A stretch of 64,000 nucleotides of DNA from Streptomyces sp. V1I1 (GTDB taxonomy: Bacteria > Actinomycetota > Actinomycetes > Streptomycetales > Streptomycetaceae), in contig NZ_JAUSZH010000001.1 in NCBI RefSeq assembly GCF_030817355.1, positions 930,001 to 994,000 on the forward strand. Direction: 5' to 3'. This document shows, one piece after another, positions 30,222 through 38,343 of this stretch. Each line of letters begins with the position of its first letter. The stretch's first letter is position 1. A program made the translations under genes and the position numbers. The notes beneath the pieces are model-generated. The model worked only from the letters and a program-made list of their open reading frames with translations. It ran no database searches and had not been told where the DNA came from.

Positions 30222-30923
30222 ATTGATCTCGTCGACAGCCGCCGCCCGATCCTGGTCTGGGAGCCCGGCCGCCCAGTGCCGCTCTACGCCTTCCCCGAGC
30301 AGGACGTCCGCACGGATCTGCTGCGGAAGGCCGCGGAACCCGCGAGCGGACGTCACGCGGGATCGACGGTCTTCTACGACCTGGAGATCGACGGCGAGGC
30401 GACCAGGAACGCGGCGTGGTCCTACCCCGGCGACGAGCTCGCCGGGTACATCTCCTTCGAGTGGTTCGGGCGGGACGTCCTCGACCACTGGTACGAGGAG
30501 GAGGCGGAGATCTTCGTGCACCCGCGTGACCCGCACAAGCGAGTCGACGCCATCCCCAGCAGCCGGCACGTCCAGGTCGAGATCAACGGCACGGTCGTCG
30601 CCGACACCCGCGCACCGGTGCTCCTCTTCGAGACGCAGCTGCCGACCCGCTACTACATCCCTCGCGAGGACATCCGGTTCGGCCTGCTGACCGCCACCGG
30701 TCTGCGCACCCAGTGCCCGTACAAGGGCACGGCGACGGAGTACTGGTCCTGGGCGGGCCCCGGCGACGCCCCGGCGAACGTGGCCTGGAGCTACCCCGAT
30801 CCGCTCCCCGCCGTACGCGAGATCAAGGGCCTGATCGCCTTCTACAACGAAGCGGTCGACATCATCGTCGACGGCGAGCGGCGGGAGCGCCCGGTCTCCC
30901 CCTTCAGCGGGCTGTTCGCGTGA
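30222..30923 (+). CDS. Tandem DUF427 protein with non-canonical start
   Basis: About 233 residues with two DUF427 units (VFYDLEIDGEATRNAAWSYP and TEYWSWAGPGDAPANVAWSYP). The family has a small beta fold of unknown function. The conserved N-terminus begins IDLVDSRRPILVWEPGRPVP but no ATG, GTG or TTG lies just before it. GGAGGA is followed by ATC ATT, so an ATT start at 30222 is my best reading. The nearest conventional start is GTG 30147, which would overlap the LuxR gene by 55 bp and add a low-complexity tail. Confidence 0.8.
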   Translation: MDLVDSRRPILVWEPGRPVPLYAFPEQDVRTDLLRKAAEPASGRHAGSTVFYDLEIDGEATRNAAWSYPGDELAGYISFEWFGRDVLDHWYEEEAEIFVHPRDPHKRVDAIPSSRHVQVEINGTVVADTRAPVLLFETQLPTRYYIPREDIRFGLLTATGLRTQCPYKGTATEYWSWAGPGDAPANVAWSYPDPLPAVREIKGLIAFYNEAVDIIVDGERRERPVSPFSGLFA

Positions 30924-30957
30924 GAGCGGCACGGCCAACTGGTCCCGGGAAACCGGA

Positions 30958-30989
30958 GAGGCCGTATCGGATGGCTCCGATACGGCCTC
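30958..30989. terminator. Strong intrinsic terminator hairpin
   Basis: A perfect 13-bp stem (GAGGCCGTATCGG / CCGATACGGCCTC) with a 6-base loop follows the DUF427 gene. It lies just before the tRNA-Pro fragment and probably marks the chromosome side of the junction. Confidence 0.8.
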
Positions 30990-31004
30990 GACCTGCGTAA
31001 ACGC

Positions 31005-31049
31005 TGGTCGGGACGACAGGATTTGAACCTGCGACCCCTTGACCCCCAG
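31005..31049 (-). other. 3' part of tRNA-Pro, probable island attachment site
   Basis: Read on the minus strand this is the anticodon-loop-to-CCA part of tRNA-Pro(GGG): GGGGGTCAAGGGG, then the T arm GGTTCAAATCC and acceptor 3' end CCCGACCA. The match stops at the anticodon loop and the 5' half is absent. A truncated tRNA 3' end is the classic direct repeat left where an integrative element has inserted; pSAM2-type elements use tRNA-Pro. By its orientation the element extends to higher coordinates. No intact tRNA-Pro was found in the window. Confidence 0.7.
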
Positions 31050-31146
31050 GAGTGAGGGTCGTCCCGTTTGTCTATACATACGATCAGAAATCAGGGGGAA
31101 CAGCGTGCGGTGCTGTGCGTACCGTTAAGGCGCGCGGGCAACGTGC

Positions 31147-31165
31147 GGTCCCCAACTGGTCCCCA
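31147..31165. repeat. Tandem GGTCCCC repeat
   Basis: GGTCCCCAACT followed directly by GGTCCCCA, about 100 bp inside the presumed island end. A closely related pair lies at 33601-33625, so the two flank the large unknown gene. Confidence 0.5.
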
Positions 31166-31206
31166 TGGGCAGGTCGTGGCGCGCGCATTCGTGGTCCGCT
31201 GCCGAG

Positions 31207-33441
31207 TCAAGAAGCCGGCTCACCAGTGCTCGTCACGGCGTGGGACCTTTCGGCCTTGCGCCTGAGCTCTCGGATGGCACCAAGCCATTGCCAGGAATCG
31301 CTGCTGCACCACTCTTCCTCATCAGCCGGCTCCCAGGCCGCAAGTTCCTCCAGGTGTGCGCTCAACGTAGAGGTATCGATGTCGGGCGTTCCGCTTCTGC
31401 CGTCGAGCCGCCGCCTGATGTCGTGCAAGCGGTGAGCCGCACGGTAGTAGGACAGCTGAGAGCCGGTGAGCCTGCGTATGGCGTAGCCACCACACTTGCT
31501 GCACCAGTCGAAGTCGGTGCGAGCCATGAGGTCGGCGACGGTGATGAGGTCATCGCTGGCCACAACCGCGCGTTCGTGGGCATGCCGGCACAGCGGCGAG
31601 TGGCCCTTGCCCTCGATCCGAGGGTCGGCGTTGGTGGTGTAGAGCTGGACTCCGGCGAGGAGACCCAGCGGAAGGCCGCTGCCGCTTCGCCACCGGTCGC
31701 TACCGGGCTGCAGGAAAGGCACGAGGTCGAGGTGATCCTCCGTGAGTAGGCCGTGCCATACCGCAACCGGCAGCCCACCGGATCGGCCAGCGTCCAGGCT
31801 CCGCAGATCGTACGCACCGCGCGCCAGGGCAAGCAGGCGCACGTTCATATCCCGATCTTCGGTGCCATACGTATGTTGGAGAGTCCGGCGTCCGCCTTCG
31901 GCAAGACCCAGATCTTCACCGAACTGCCGATCTTGGGCACTCTGGCCGGGACCGGGCCGTTGAGCATCGCGTGCCCCGGGCTCTGAACTGCTTCCTGGCT
32001 CCTCTGAGCAGATCAGGCTTCCAGGCAGGTCGGACGCTCCTGCGATGAGGACGCCTAGCCACCCCTTGGCCAGCCTCCTTTCGATAGTGGCGAGCGGCAG
32101 GACTTCCGCTCCCCCGCTCGCCGAGAAGATCAGGTACAGCTGGTCGGCACCGGGCGAGAGGGTGCGCAGCGCACGGATGTGATCGAGGGTGACAGGGCGT
32201 CGGTCGAAGACCGGGGTGTCGTCGAAGACGCCTGGCCGAACGACGCCCGGCTGAGTTACCGGACCACCGTCGCCCTCGGGCCGATGCGCCGCCTCACCAG
32301 CTGGGCTACAAGGAAGATCGCTGGTCGGGCCGAGCAGCCGTTCGGCGACGAGCCCGGGAACTTCGAGCATCAGGACACGGTTCCCCCAGTCGGCACGGAC
32401 GGTCCACGTGACCAGAACGCCGAGCGTCCACGCATCCAGTCCGTCCAGGAAGTCCCAGACATCGTGACGTGCTGTCTCTTCGAAGGCTTCTGGCACGTGT
32501 GCCGTCAGTCGGCGCGTCGGAGCCCGGTGCGCCGACGCTACTGCCGCCCGGGCTTGTCCCTCCCACGACTCGATGAGGTGCGCGGCCTTGGCTCGGGCCG
32601 CGTCGTAGCTCTTCCGGTTGCTGCGGATGTCTCGCACGATCTCGTACGAGAGGTAGGAGCGTGCCCCTGGCCCTTCCCAGAGGCGTCCGGCCGCGCTCTG
32701 CCACCGCCGCCACAGGTCCACAAGCGCCGTGGATACCCGACTGCTGCCGAGCACCGCGAAGGCCGAGTCGGCACGCGGAAGCTCGGGCATAGAAAGGGTT
32801 GTTGCGGCAGCAGCTACGAGAAGCTCCTCCAGGTCCACAAACCGCGCCGCCTGGGCTCGCAGCGTCTCCAGATACCGCATCTTGGCTGTCAGCGAAGGCT
32901 TCGCCCACTCCACCAGCCAGGGGAAGTGCGTGAGGACGGCCTGTATCTGGTTCAGGCTGCGTCCCGCGCCACGCCAGTGGGTGAAGATCAGGTCCCGCAG
33001 ACGCTCGGCGTCCTCACGTGCTTCCTCCAGCGAAGTGTCACCTTCCACGTCCTCGTCGTCATCCCCGGCAATATCCCGTTCAGCACGAAGAAGCGCGGCA
33101 GCGTCCCGTGCCTCGTCGTCGGTCCAGCATTCGTCCTCATCCGGCTCCGTGTAGGACTGCAGCTGGTACAAGAGGCCCATCCCGCCGAGTGCTCGCAGGA
33201 ACATGCCCAGCCCGGTAGTCGACCGACCCCAGGCACCCCATGCAGCACATCGCGAGCACAACCGACTCAGCGCCTCTGTTTCCAGCGGCACATCGACAGT
33301 TCTCACGTCGGACGTGCGCAGTTGTCCGCACCGCTTGGAAGCATGCAGATTCGCAGCCGTGCCCTTGGCCGAATGCACCGTGATCAACGAGCCCGCATAC
33401 GGCCCGAGCGGAACGTCAGCCATCGACAGCTTGTCTCCCAC
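31207..33441 (-). CDS. Large zinc-knuckle hypothetical protein of the island
   Basis: About 744 residues; I recognise no enzyme family. The N-terminal region has SKRCGQL and LSRLCSRCAAWG, and the C-terminal region has SPLCRHAHERAVV followed by DFDWCSKCGGYAIRRL. These are two Cys/His clusters of zinc-ribbon type flanking a long, helical, acidic middle (TEPDEDECWTDDEARDAAAL). GTG 33441 after AAAGGTGGGGGG is the preferred start; ATG 33423 and longer readings are possible. Its position beside the tRNA fragment suggests an island-borne accessory or defence-type gene, but the function is unknown. Confidence 0.7.
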   Translation of the reverse strand: MGDKLSMADVPLGPYAGSLITVHSAKGTAANLHASKRCGQLRTSDVRTVDVPLETEALSRLCSRCAAWGAWGRSTTGLGMFLRALGGMGLLYQLQSYTEPDEDECWTDDEARDAAALLRAERDIAGDDDEDVEGDTSLEEAREDAERLRDLIFTHWRGAGRSLNQIQAVLTHFPWLVEWAKPSLTAKMRYLETLRAQAARFVDLEELLVAAAATTLSMPELPRADSAFAVLGSSRVSTALVDLWRRWQSAAGRLWEGPGARSYLSYEIVRDIRSNRKSYDAARAKAAHLIESWEGQARAAVASAHRAPTRRLTAHVPEAFEETARHDVWDFLDGLDAWTLGVLVTWTVRADWGNRVLMLEVPGLVAERLLGPTSDLPCSPAGEAAHRPEGDGGPVTQPGVVRPGVFDDTPVFDRRPVTLDHIRALRTLSPGADQLYLIFSASGGAEVLPLATIERRLAKGWLGVLIAGASDLPGSLICSEEPGSSSEPGARDAQRPGPGQSAQDRQFGEDLGLAEGGRRTLQHTYGTEDRDMNVRLLALARGAYDLRSLDAGRSGGLPVAVWHGLLTEDHLDLVPFLQPGSDRWRSGSGLPLGLLAGVQLYTTNADPRIEGKGHSPLCRHAHERAVVASDDLITVADLMARTDFDWCSKCGGYAIRRLTGSQLSYYRAAHRLHDIRRRLDGRSGTPDIDTSTLSAHLEELAAWEPADEEEWCSSDSWQWLGAIRELRRKAERSHAVTSTGEPAS

Positions 33442-33600
33442 AAGTCCCCCCACCTTTCCTCCTCGAAGACTAGAACCCAGCAACGCCGCACTCCTTCCAG
33501 AAACCAGAACGTCCGCCAAACCATCGAAGGGTGCCGCTTCATCAATCGCATGCTCTTCGTCTCTACCGACGCCGTTAGAGCGATGGCTGTACCGGGCATT

Positions 33601-33625
33601 GGTCCCCAGACCTGGTCCCCAGACC
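33601..33625. repeat. Tandem 12/13-bp direct repeat
   Basis: GGTCCCCAGACCT followed by GGTCCCCAGACC. It resembles the repeat at 31147-31165 and lies upstream of the large unknown gene on its 5' side. It could be a recombination relic or a regulatory iteron. Confidence 0.6.
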
Positions 33626-33772
33626 GCCATCGCACCATCCCCTGCCGACAAGCCTCATCGCACGCACAGCACGTACTCGCACCGCATGAACGCGACGCTG
33701 CTCAACGGCGAAGCACCAAGATGCACCTGCCATAAACAAGAGGACCGCGAGATCCATCGCCGAACGCAGACA

Positions 33773-33940
33773 ATGATGAGGAGAACCGCTGGTTTGGCCA
33801 ACCGGCGATCCCGTGTTATAAGCGCCAGCTACGACCCCACGGGTCCGCTGCTGGCACCGCCGATCGACACTAGGGCTCAGGTGCTGCCCATCGGCGAACT
33901 GGAATGGCCCGACGCCGAGCGCCTAGGAACAGAACCTGTA
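33773..33940 (+). pseudogene. Possible N-terminal relic of a large defence-type protein
   Basis: The open reading SYDPTGPLLAPP, then TRAQVLPIGELEWPDAERL resembles, from memory, the extreme N-terminus of large Streptomyces NTPase proteins of unknown or defence-related role. Resemblance ends after about 45 residues and the frame carries no further domain, so at most it is a truncated remnant. This is a weak call based on pattern recall only. Confidence 0.2.
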
Positions 33941-34119
33941 GCGCGGCGCGGATACCGCAGCAGATCAGCCACAGGCTCGGTGAAGATGCGGCGACATCCG
34001 GTAGGTAGCGGGTAGTGCCCTGCAGCTCGTGGCCGAAGAAGCGGGCGCGGGGCACATCCACCCCCGCGGCGAACGCCCGTCGTCCCCGACACCGGCGGAG
34101 TTCGCGGCCATCCTTCGAC

Positions 34120-34136
34120 ATACCCGGGCGGGGTAT
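34120..34136. promoter_or_regulatory. CsoR-type operator, box 1
   Basis: ATACCCGGGCGGGGTAT is a near palindrome of the CsoR class. Its right arm overlaps a good -10 hexamer TATAGT (34134-34139), and an ATG follows six bases later, allowing a leaderless message. Binding of CsoR would block the promoter until copper is present. Confidence 0.65.
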
Positions 34137-34145
34137 AGTCGAAGG

Positions 34146-34310
34146 ATGATGTCACTCACCAAGGAAGTCAACGGAAGCATGTCCGGCCGCACTTGTGCAG
34201 CTCTCTGTGGACGCGGCTCAACGGAAGTGGAGCTCCTGCGGAACGTGTTGGGGCTGTGCCTGAAACTACGCATCACGCTTTCCGGCCACTGCCCCGGTCG
34301 CAGCAGGTGA
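34146..34310 (+). CDS. Small Cys-containing ORF behind CsoR box 1
   Basis: A 54-residue open frame (ATG 34146, with in-frame ATGs at 34149 and 34179) directly behind the box 1 promoter. It contains SGRTCAALCGRG and further Cys residues (LGLCLKL, GHCPG). I know no family. It may be a copper-induced small protein, a leader peptide or the stub of a truncated gene; promoter context is the main support. Confidence 0.3.
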   Translation: MMSLTKEVNGSMSGRTCAALCGRGSTEVELLRNVLGLCLKLRITLSGHCPGRSR

Positions 34311-34353
34311 GCGTGGCCGCCGACGAGAGGCCGCACTCACCCTGCTGGTGATG

Positions 34354-35526
34354 TCATTCGGCCACGTCGACCCCCAGCAGATCAAGCGCCTCGGCGAGGC
34401 CGGCCGCCGCGTCTGCGGAGCTGCCGCCGACGAGCAGCGTCTGGGTCAATTCCATGAGTACGCGGACTGCTTCAGGGGCGTCGAGATCATTGTCCAGGGC
34501 TGCCCGGATGCGCGCCAGGAAAGGGCGGGGGTCCGCGCCGTTGGACTGTTTCAGTGCGTGCTTGATCCTTTCCAGCAGACCGCCGGCGCCCTGCAGAGCA
34601 TCATCGCGCCACTCACCACCCGTCCGGTAGTGATAGGCCATGAGGGCGATCCTGACCGCTGCCGGGTCAGCGCGTTCGACGAGATCGCGCAAGAAGACCA
34701 AGTTGCCGATTGACTTGGACATTTTCTCGCCACCCAGCAGCATGGGCGCAGTGTGCATCCAGTGCCGTACGGACGGTCCTTCATCAAGCCCTGCGCTCTG
34801 CGCGTTTTCGCATTCGTGGTGCGGGAAGATGAGGTCGGCACCGCCACCGTGGATATCGATGTTCGGCCCGAGATGGGCGAACGACATCGCAGTGCACTCA
34901 ATATGCCATCCCGGCCTGCCGTAGCCCACCACGGTGTCCCATGCCGCGGGATCGGATTTGTCGGCGATCGACCGCCAGAGCAGGAAGTCGAGCGGGTTGC
35001 GCTTGCCGACACGTTCCGGATCGCCGCCGCGCCGCTTTGCGAACTCGGTCATCACGTGTCGGCTGTAGCCGCTGACCAGGCCGAACTCCGGTACGCGGGC
35101 GGTGTCGAAGTAGATGTCGCCTTCCATCTCGTACCCATACCCCCTGTTCATCAACTCCTCGACCATTCCGGCAATCAGGTCGATGTGCTCGCTGCATCGA
35201 GGTTCCGCATCAGGAGCCTGGACATTGATGGCGCGCATCATGCGCTGGAATGCGGTGGTCTCGCTCTCGGCGAGATCCAAGTAGTGCATATCGAGCTCAC
35301 GAGCTTTCACATAGATCGGCTCGTCGACGTCGGTGATGTTGCGGACCATCCGCACAGCGACACCTGTGTCCTGGAGCCGCCGCTGGAGAAGGTCATACGT
35401 GAGGAAGGTGAACGCATGGCCGAGGTGCGCCGAGTCGTACGGTGTGATTCCACAGACGTACACGAGAGCCTTGTTGCTGAACTCGAAGTTTGTATACGCC
35501 TTCGTGGCCGTGTTGAAGAGCCTCAT
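34354..35526 (-). CDS. MshC-like cysteine ligase
   Basis: A 390-residue class I aminoacyl-tRNA-synthetase-like enzyme. The ATP motif is VCGITPYDSAHLGHAF and the KMSKS loop is GGEKMSKSIGNLVF. Zinc/cysteine site residues are in GWHIECTAMS and GGGADLIFPHHECENAQS. MshC (cysteine:GlcN-Ins ligase of mycothiol synthesis) shares the GITPYDxxHLGHA form and short length, whereas CysRS is about 460 residues with a tRNA-binding C-terminus. It should activate cysteine as the adenylate and join it to an amine. The neighbouring PIG-L deacetylase could supply that amine. The promoter probably contains CsoR box 2. It is likely a specialised paralogue of mycothiol MshC. Confidence 0.82.
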   Translation of the reverse strand: MRLFNTATKAYTNFEFSNKALVYVCGITPYDSAHLGHAFTFLTYDLLQRRLQDTGVAVRMVRNITDVDEPIYVKARELDMHYLDLAESETTAFQRMMRAINVQAPDAEPRCSEHIDLIAGMVEELMNRGYGYEMEGDIYFDTARVPEFGLVSGYSRHVMTEFAKRRGGDPERVGKRNPLDFLLWRSIADKSDPAAWDTVVGYGRPGWHIECTAMSFAHLGPNIDIHGGGADLIFPHHECENAQSAGLDEGPSVRHWMHTAPMLLGGEKMSKSIGNLVFLRDLVERADPAAVRIALMAYHYRTGGEWRDDALQGAGGLLERIKHALKQSNGADPRPFLARIRAALDNDLDAPEAVRVLMELTQTLLVGGSSADAAAGLAEALDLLGVDVAE

Positions 35527-35637
35527 GAGACGCCTTTCGTGACGAGGCGGACCTGATGACCAGCAGAGCGAGTGCCGCATCCTGTGCCAGCGCGCTCGGC
35601 TGCTCGAGCCGGGCACCGGCTGCAGCCCTTGTCTTCT

Positions 35638-35652
35638 TACCCTACGGGGGTA
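35638..35652. promoter_or_regulatory. CsoR-type operator, box 2 (bidirectional)
   Basis: TACCCTACGGGGGTA. On the plus strand the right arm runs into -10 TATGGT (35651-35656) with TTGTCT upstream; on the minus strand the other arm forms TAGGGT. It can therefore control both the MshC-like gene (minus) and the tiny ORF at 35697 (plus). Confidence 0.7.
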
Positions 35653-35696
35653 TGGTAGTGCCGCGTCAGGCGGACCGATGAGCGAGGAGAGGACGG

Positions 35697-35759
35697 ATGA
35701 CCACGTGCGCCCGCGGCTACCTTGTCCACCCGCCCATACGTGCAGTTAGGCGGTGGTGA
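35697..35759 (+). CDS. Twenty-residue peptide ORF behind CsoR box 2
   Basis: ATG 35697 lies 7 bases after a strong AGGAG and about 40 bp after the box 2 promoter. The product starts MTTCARGYLVHPP and ends in basic residues and Trp. Its first five residues match the tiny ORF behind box 3. It ends inside the 3' end of the convergent PIG-L gene. It may be a leader peptide or a copper-responsive micropeptide. Confidence 0.35.
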   Translation: MTTCARGYLVHPPIRAVRRW

Positions 35760-36474
35760 CCACGTGGAAGGCTTCGGCCAGGCCCGGTCGGCCCGCCTCA
35801 TCAGCCTGTCGGGCCAAGCGCTCACGCACCGTACCCTCCAGGTCTTCCGCATGGGCGGTCTGCGAGACGTGTGCGCGAAGCGCCTGCATCTTCAGCTGAA
35901 ATTGTCCGGTGACGTCCACGTAGTGGTTCGGCCGCGGAGCGCCCACCATCCATATCTCCTCGACCGTCCAGGGCGCCAGCCCTTCGTTCCGCAGCAGCTG
36001 CGGGTGGGCGAAGGCGTTGCGGGCGTCGGGATAGACCGCCCGAAGAGTCGCCTCTCCGGTGGCACGGTGGTCCGGATGGAAGTCCGGCAGCCAAGGCCAG
36101 TTGATCTCCGGGCTGTGCATCACCACGCGGCGCGGCCGTATCTGCCGGATGGCCCGGCTGAGATCGCACCGCAGTCCCGTGGTGACCTCCACCGAGCCAT
36201 CCACGTAGCCGAGGAAGCGCACATCGTCGACGCCAACCACCTTGGCCGCGGCCAACTGCTCCTCGCGGCGCAGGACAGGCACCTCCGCGCGTTCCCTGTC
36301 CGGGTCGAACCCACCCGCGTCGCCGTTGGTGACGATGCAGTACACCACGCGCATCCCACCCGCCGTCCAGCGCGCGATGGTTCCGGAGGCCAAGAAGTCC
36401 ACGTCGTCCGGGTGCGCGGCCACCACCAGCGCACACTCCACCTGTGCGTCCTTGAGTACGGACGTCTTGCGCAT
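35746..36474 (-). CDS. PIG-L family (MshB-like) deacetylase
   Basis: A 242-residue zinc-dependent N-deacetylase. The metal-binding AHPDDVDFLASGT and the second His site DFHPDHRATGEATL are intact, as are the family strands VVYCIVTNGDAGG and EQLAAAKVVGVDDVRFLGY. Relatives remove acetyl groups from N-acetylglucosamine conjugates (MshB in mycothiol, BshB in bacillithiol) or from antibiotic precursors. The start is ATG 36474 after AGGAGGAGAC. It lies upstream of, and on the same strand as, the cysteine ligase. Together they parallel the MshB-MshC pair, suggesting a Cys-amino-sugar-like intermediate. Confidence 0.9.
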   Translation of the reverse strand: MRKTSVLKDAQVECALVVAAHPDDVDFLASGTIARWTAGGMRVVYCIVTNGDAGGFDPDRERAEVPVLRREEQLAAAKVVGVDDVRFLGYVDGSVEVTTGLRCDLSRAIRQIRPRRVVMHSPEINWPWLPDFHPDHRATGEATLRAVYPDARNAFAHPQLLRNEGLAPWTVEEIWMVGAPRPNHYVDVTGQFQLKMQALRAHVSQTAHAEDLEGTVRERLARQADEAGRPGLAEAFHVVTTA

Positions 36475-36642
36475 GTCTCCTCCTCGACTCAGGTCTTCAC
36501 CCGCGAATTTGACGACCATTCACCTCAGAAGACGGTGGTTTCTTGCGATATGGCAAAGTATCAGCATATGAGTTGTTCTGTTCCGCCACGTACGGAAAAT
36601 GGATCCATGAGGCCCACGCGCATCAAGACCCGGGAGGAGACC

Positions 36643-37830
36643 ATGGGCGACCAGGACTTACCGCACCCGGAGACACGGGCGGTGCACATCGCCGCTCCGC
36701 CGCTCCAGGGGTGCCGCCCGCTGAGCGTGCCGATCTACCAGAGTTCCACGTTCGCCTTCGACGACCCCGATGCCTTCGCCGAGGCGATGAGCCGCCCCGA
36801 CGGGGCATTCGTCTACAGCCGACGCGGCAACCCCACGGTGCGTGCTCTGGAAGGCGCCATAGCCGACCTCGAAGGCGGGCGGGCCGCGTTGGCAACGGCC
36901 TCCGGGATGGGGGCGATCAGCGCCGTCCTGCTGTCGCTGCTGAGCACCGGCGACCATGTCATCGCCCAACGCTGCCTATACGGCGGCACGTACTCCCTGC
37001 TGTCTGAGCTGAGCACGCGCTTCGGCATCGACGTAACGTACGTCTCAGGTACCGACGCCGAGGAGGTGCGGGCCCATGTCCGTCCCACCACGCGGCTGCT
37101 GTACCTGGAGACGATCGCCAACCCCACCACCCGGCTCGCCGATCTGCCGGCTCTGCTGGGCGCTGGGCGCGATGCGGGCCTGGTCACCGTGGTGGACAAT
37201 TCCTTCGCCTCGCCACTGCTCTGCCGCCCGATCGAACACGGGGCGGACGTGGTCGTCCACTCCAGCACCAAGTTCTTGGCCGGCCACTCCGACGTCACCG
37301 GCGGCGTCGCCGTCTTCGCCACCGAGGACACGTACCGGGCCTGCTGGAAGAACGCCGTCGAACTGGGCGCCACCGCGGACCCGTTCGCGGCCTGGCTCAC
37401 CATCCGCGGCCTGCAGACCCTGGGTCTGCGCATGCGGCGCCACTGCGACAACGCGGCCCACCTCGCCCGCAATCTGGCCGTACATCCCGCCGTCAAGGCC
37501 GTTCATTGGCCGGGACACCCCGACCATCCCGACCACGGCCTGGCCCGCCGCCTGCTGGACGGCTTCGGCGGCGTGCTCGCCTTCGACCTGGCGGGGGGCC
37601 GCGGGGCTGGGCGAACCTTCCTTTCGGCCGTTCGTCTTGCCTGCCTGGCGCCCTCGCTCGGCGGCGTCGAGACGCTGGTCCTGCATCCCGCCAGCACCTC
37701 CCACCGGGAGCTCGACACTGCCGCCCTGCAGGCCGCAGACATCGGCGAGGGCACCGTCCGGGTCTCGGTGGGATTGGAACACCCGGATGACCTGTGGCAC
37801 GACTTCGAGCAGGCGCTATCCCGTATCTGA
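36643..37830 (+). CDS. Cys/Met-metabolism PLP enzyme (transsulfuration family)
   Basis: A 395-residue fold-type I PLP enzyme. It shows YSRRGNPTVRALEGAIADLEGG, the PLP-phosphate segment ASGMGAIS, the Asp in TVVDNSFASPLL, and the Schiff-base Lys in SSTKFLAGHSDVTGG. LYGGTYSLL has Gly where methionine gamma-lyase has Cys, so a cystathionine synthase/lyase-type reaction is more likely. It would form or cleave C-S bonds. It starts a three-gene run with the MaoC dehydratase and a methyltransferase. A GGGAGGAGA site precedes ATG 36643. Confidence 0.92.
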   Translation: MGDQDLPHPETRAVHIAAPPLQGCRPLSVPIYQSSTFAFDDPDAFAEAMSRPDGAFVYSRRGNPTVRALEGAIADLEGGRAALATASGMGAISAVLLSLLSTGDHVIAQRCLYGGTYSLLSELSTRFGIDVTYVSGTDAEEVRAHVRPTTRLLYLETIANPTTRLADLPALLGAGRDAGLVTVVDNSFASPLLCRPIEHGADVVVHSSTKFLAGHSDVTGGVAVFATEDTYRACWKNAVELGATADPFAAWLTIRGLQTLGLRMRRHCDNAAHLARNLAVHPAVKAVHWPGHPDHPDHGLARRLLDGFGGVLAFDLAGGRGAGRTFLSAVRLACLAPSLGGVETLVLHPASTSHRELDTAALQAADIGEGTVRVSVGLEHPDDLWHDFEQALSRI

Positions 37831-37861
37831 GCCGCCGGCCTCAACCACGGAAAGGCAGCAC

Positions 37862-38317
37862 ATGCGCTACTTCGAGGACTTCCAACGCGGCGACGTCCAC
37901 GACCTGGGACAGGTAACCCTCACCGCCGAGGAGATCATCGAGTTCGGCAAACAGTACGACCCCCAGCCGTTCCACACTGACGCAGTCACCGCCAAGGACT
38001 CCCCGTTCGGCGGGCTGATCGCCAGCGGCTGGCTCACCGCCGCGCTGTTCATGCGCCGCTACGTCGACGGGTTGCTGAACGACAGCGCCTGCGCCGGCTC
38101 CCCCGGAGTCGACGAGATCCGCTATCACCAGCCCGTCCGTCCCGGCGACACTCTCACCGCCAGGCTCACTGTGGAGGGGACCCGTCCCTCCTTCGGCCAC
38201 TCCGACCGGGGCATCGTCCAGCCTCGGTGCGAACTCCTCAACACCGACGGGCAGCCGGTCTTCAGCATGATCCTTCACAGCATCTTTCTGCGCCGACCCG
38301 CCGTGTCCTGCTCCTGA
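37862..38317 (+). CDS. MaoC-like (R)-hydratase/dehydratase
   Basis: A 151-residue hot-dog-fold protein. The catalytic segment is YDPQPFHTDAVTAKDSPFGGLIASGW (Asp, His and the Ser/Gly oxyanion turn), matching MaoC hydratases that act on CoA- or carrier-bound enoyl/3-hydroxyacyl thioesters. It is 31 bp downstream of the PLP enzyme and is probably co-transcribed. In this cluster the substrate could be the carrier-bound intermediate; that is inference. Confidence 0.88.
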   Translation: MRYFEDFQRGDVHDLGQVTLTAEEIIEFGKQYDPQPFHTDAVTAKDSPFGGLIASGWLTAALFMRRYVDGLLNDSACAGSPGVDEIRYHQPVRPGDTLTARLTVEGTRPSFGHSDRGIVQPRCELLNTDGQPVFSMILHSIFLRRPAVSCS

Positions 38318-38343
38318 CCTCCACCAACCGAAAGGACCCCGAC

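Larger units (their letters stand above)
33442..34119. other. Degenerate intergenic stretch of the island
   Basis: About 680 bp with no convincing intact gene. It contains the GGTCCCC tandem repeat, a possible fragment of a large defence-type gene (listed below) and, at its right end, the first CsoR-type operator. Codon use is irregular, as expected of recombined or decayed DNA. Confidence 0.5.

Noticed and set aside
30093..31079. Minus-strand open frame running through the tRNA-Pro fragment
   Set aside because: Its C-terminal part is the complement of the DUF427 gene, and its N-terminal part translates the tRNA sequence.
31050..31206. Possible integrase gene end next to the tRNA fragment
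   Set aside because: Only about 150 bp are available before the next gene and no tyrosine- or serine-recombinase motif is readable on either strand.
32179..33735. Plus-strand 518-codon open frame
   Set aside because: It lies opposite the large Cys/His-cluster gene, has biased Arg/Pro composition and no recognisable domain.
34354..35526. Annotation as cysteinyl-tRNA synthetase
   Set aside because: The protein is too short, lacks the tRNA-binding C-terminal domain, and carries the GITPYDxxHLGHA form typical of MshC rather than the CysRS signature.
35697..35759. RiPP precursor peptide
   Set aside because: The product has only 20 residues and no leader/core division, and no RiPP-type maturation enzymes are encoded nearby; a leader peptide or micropeptide is more plausible.
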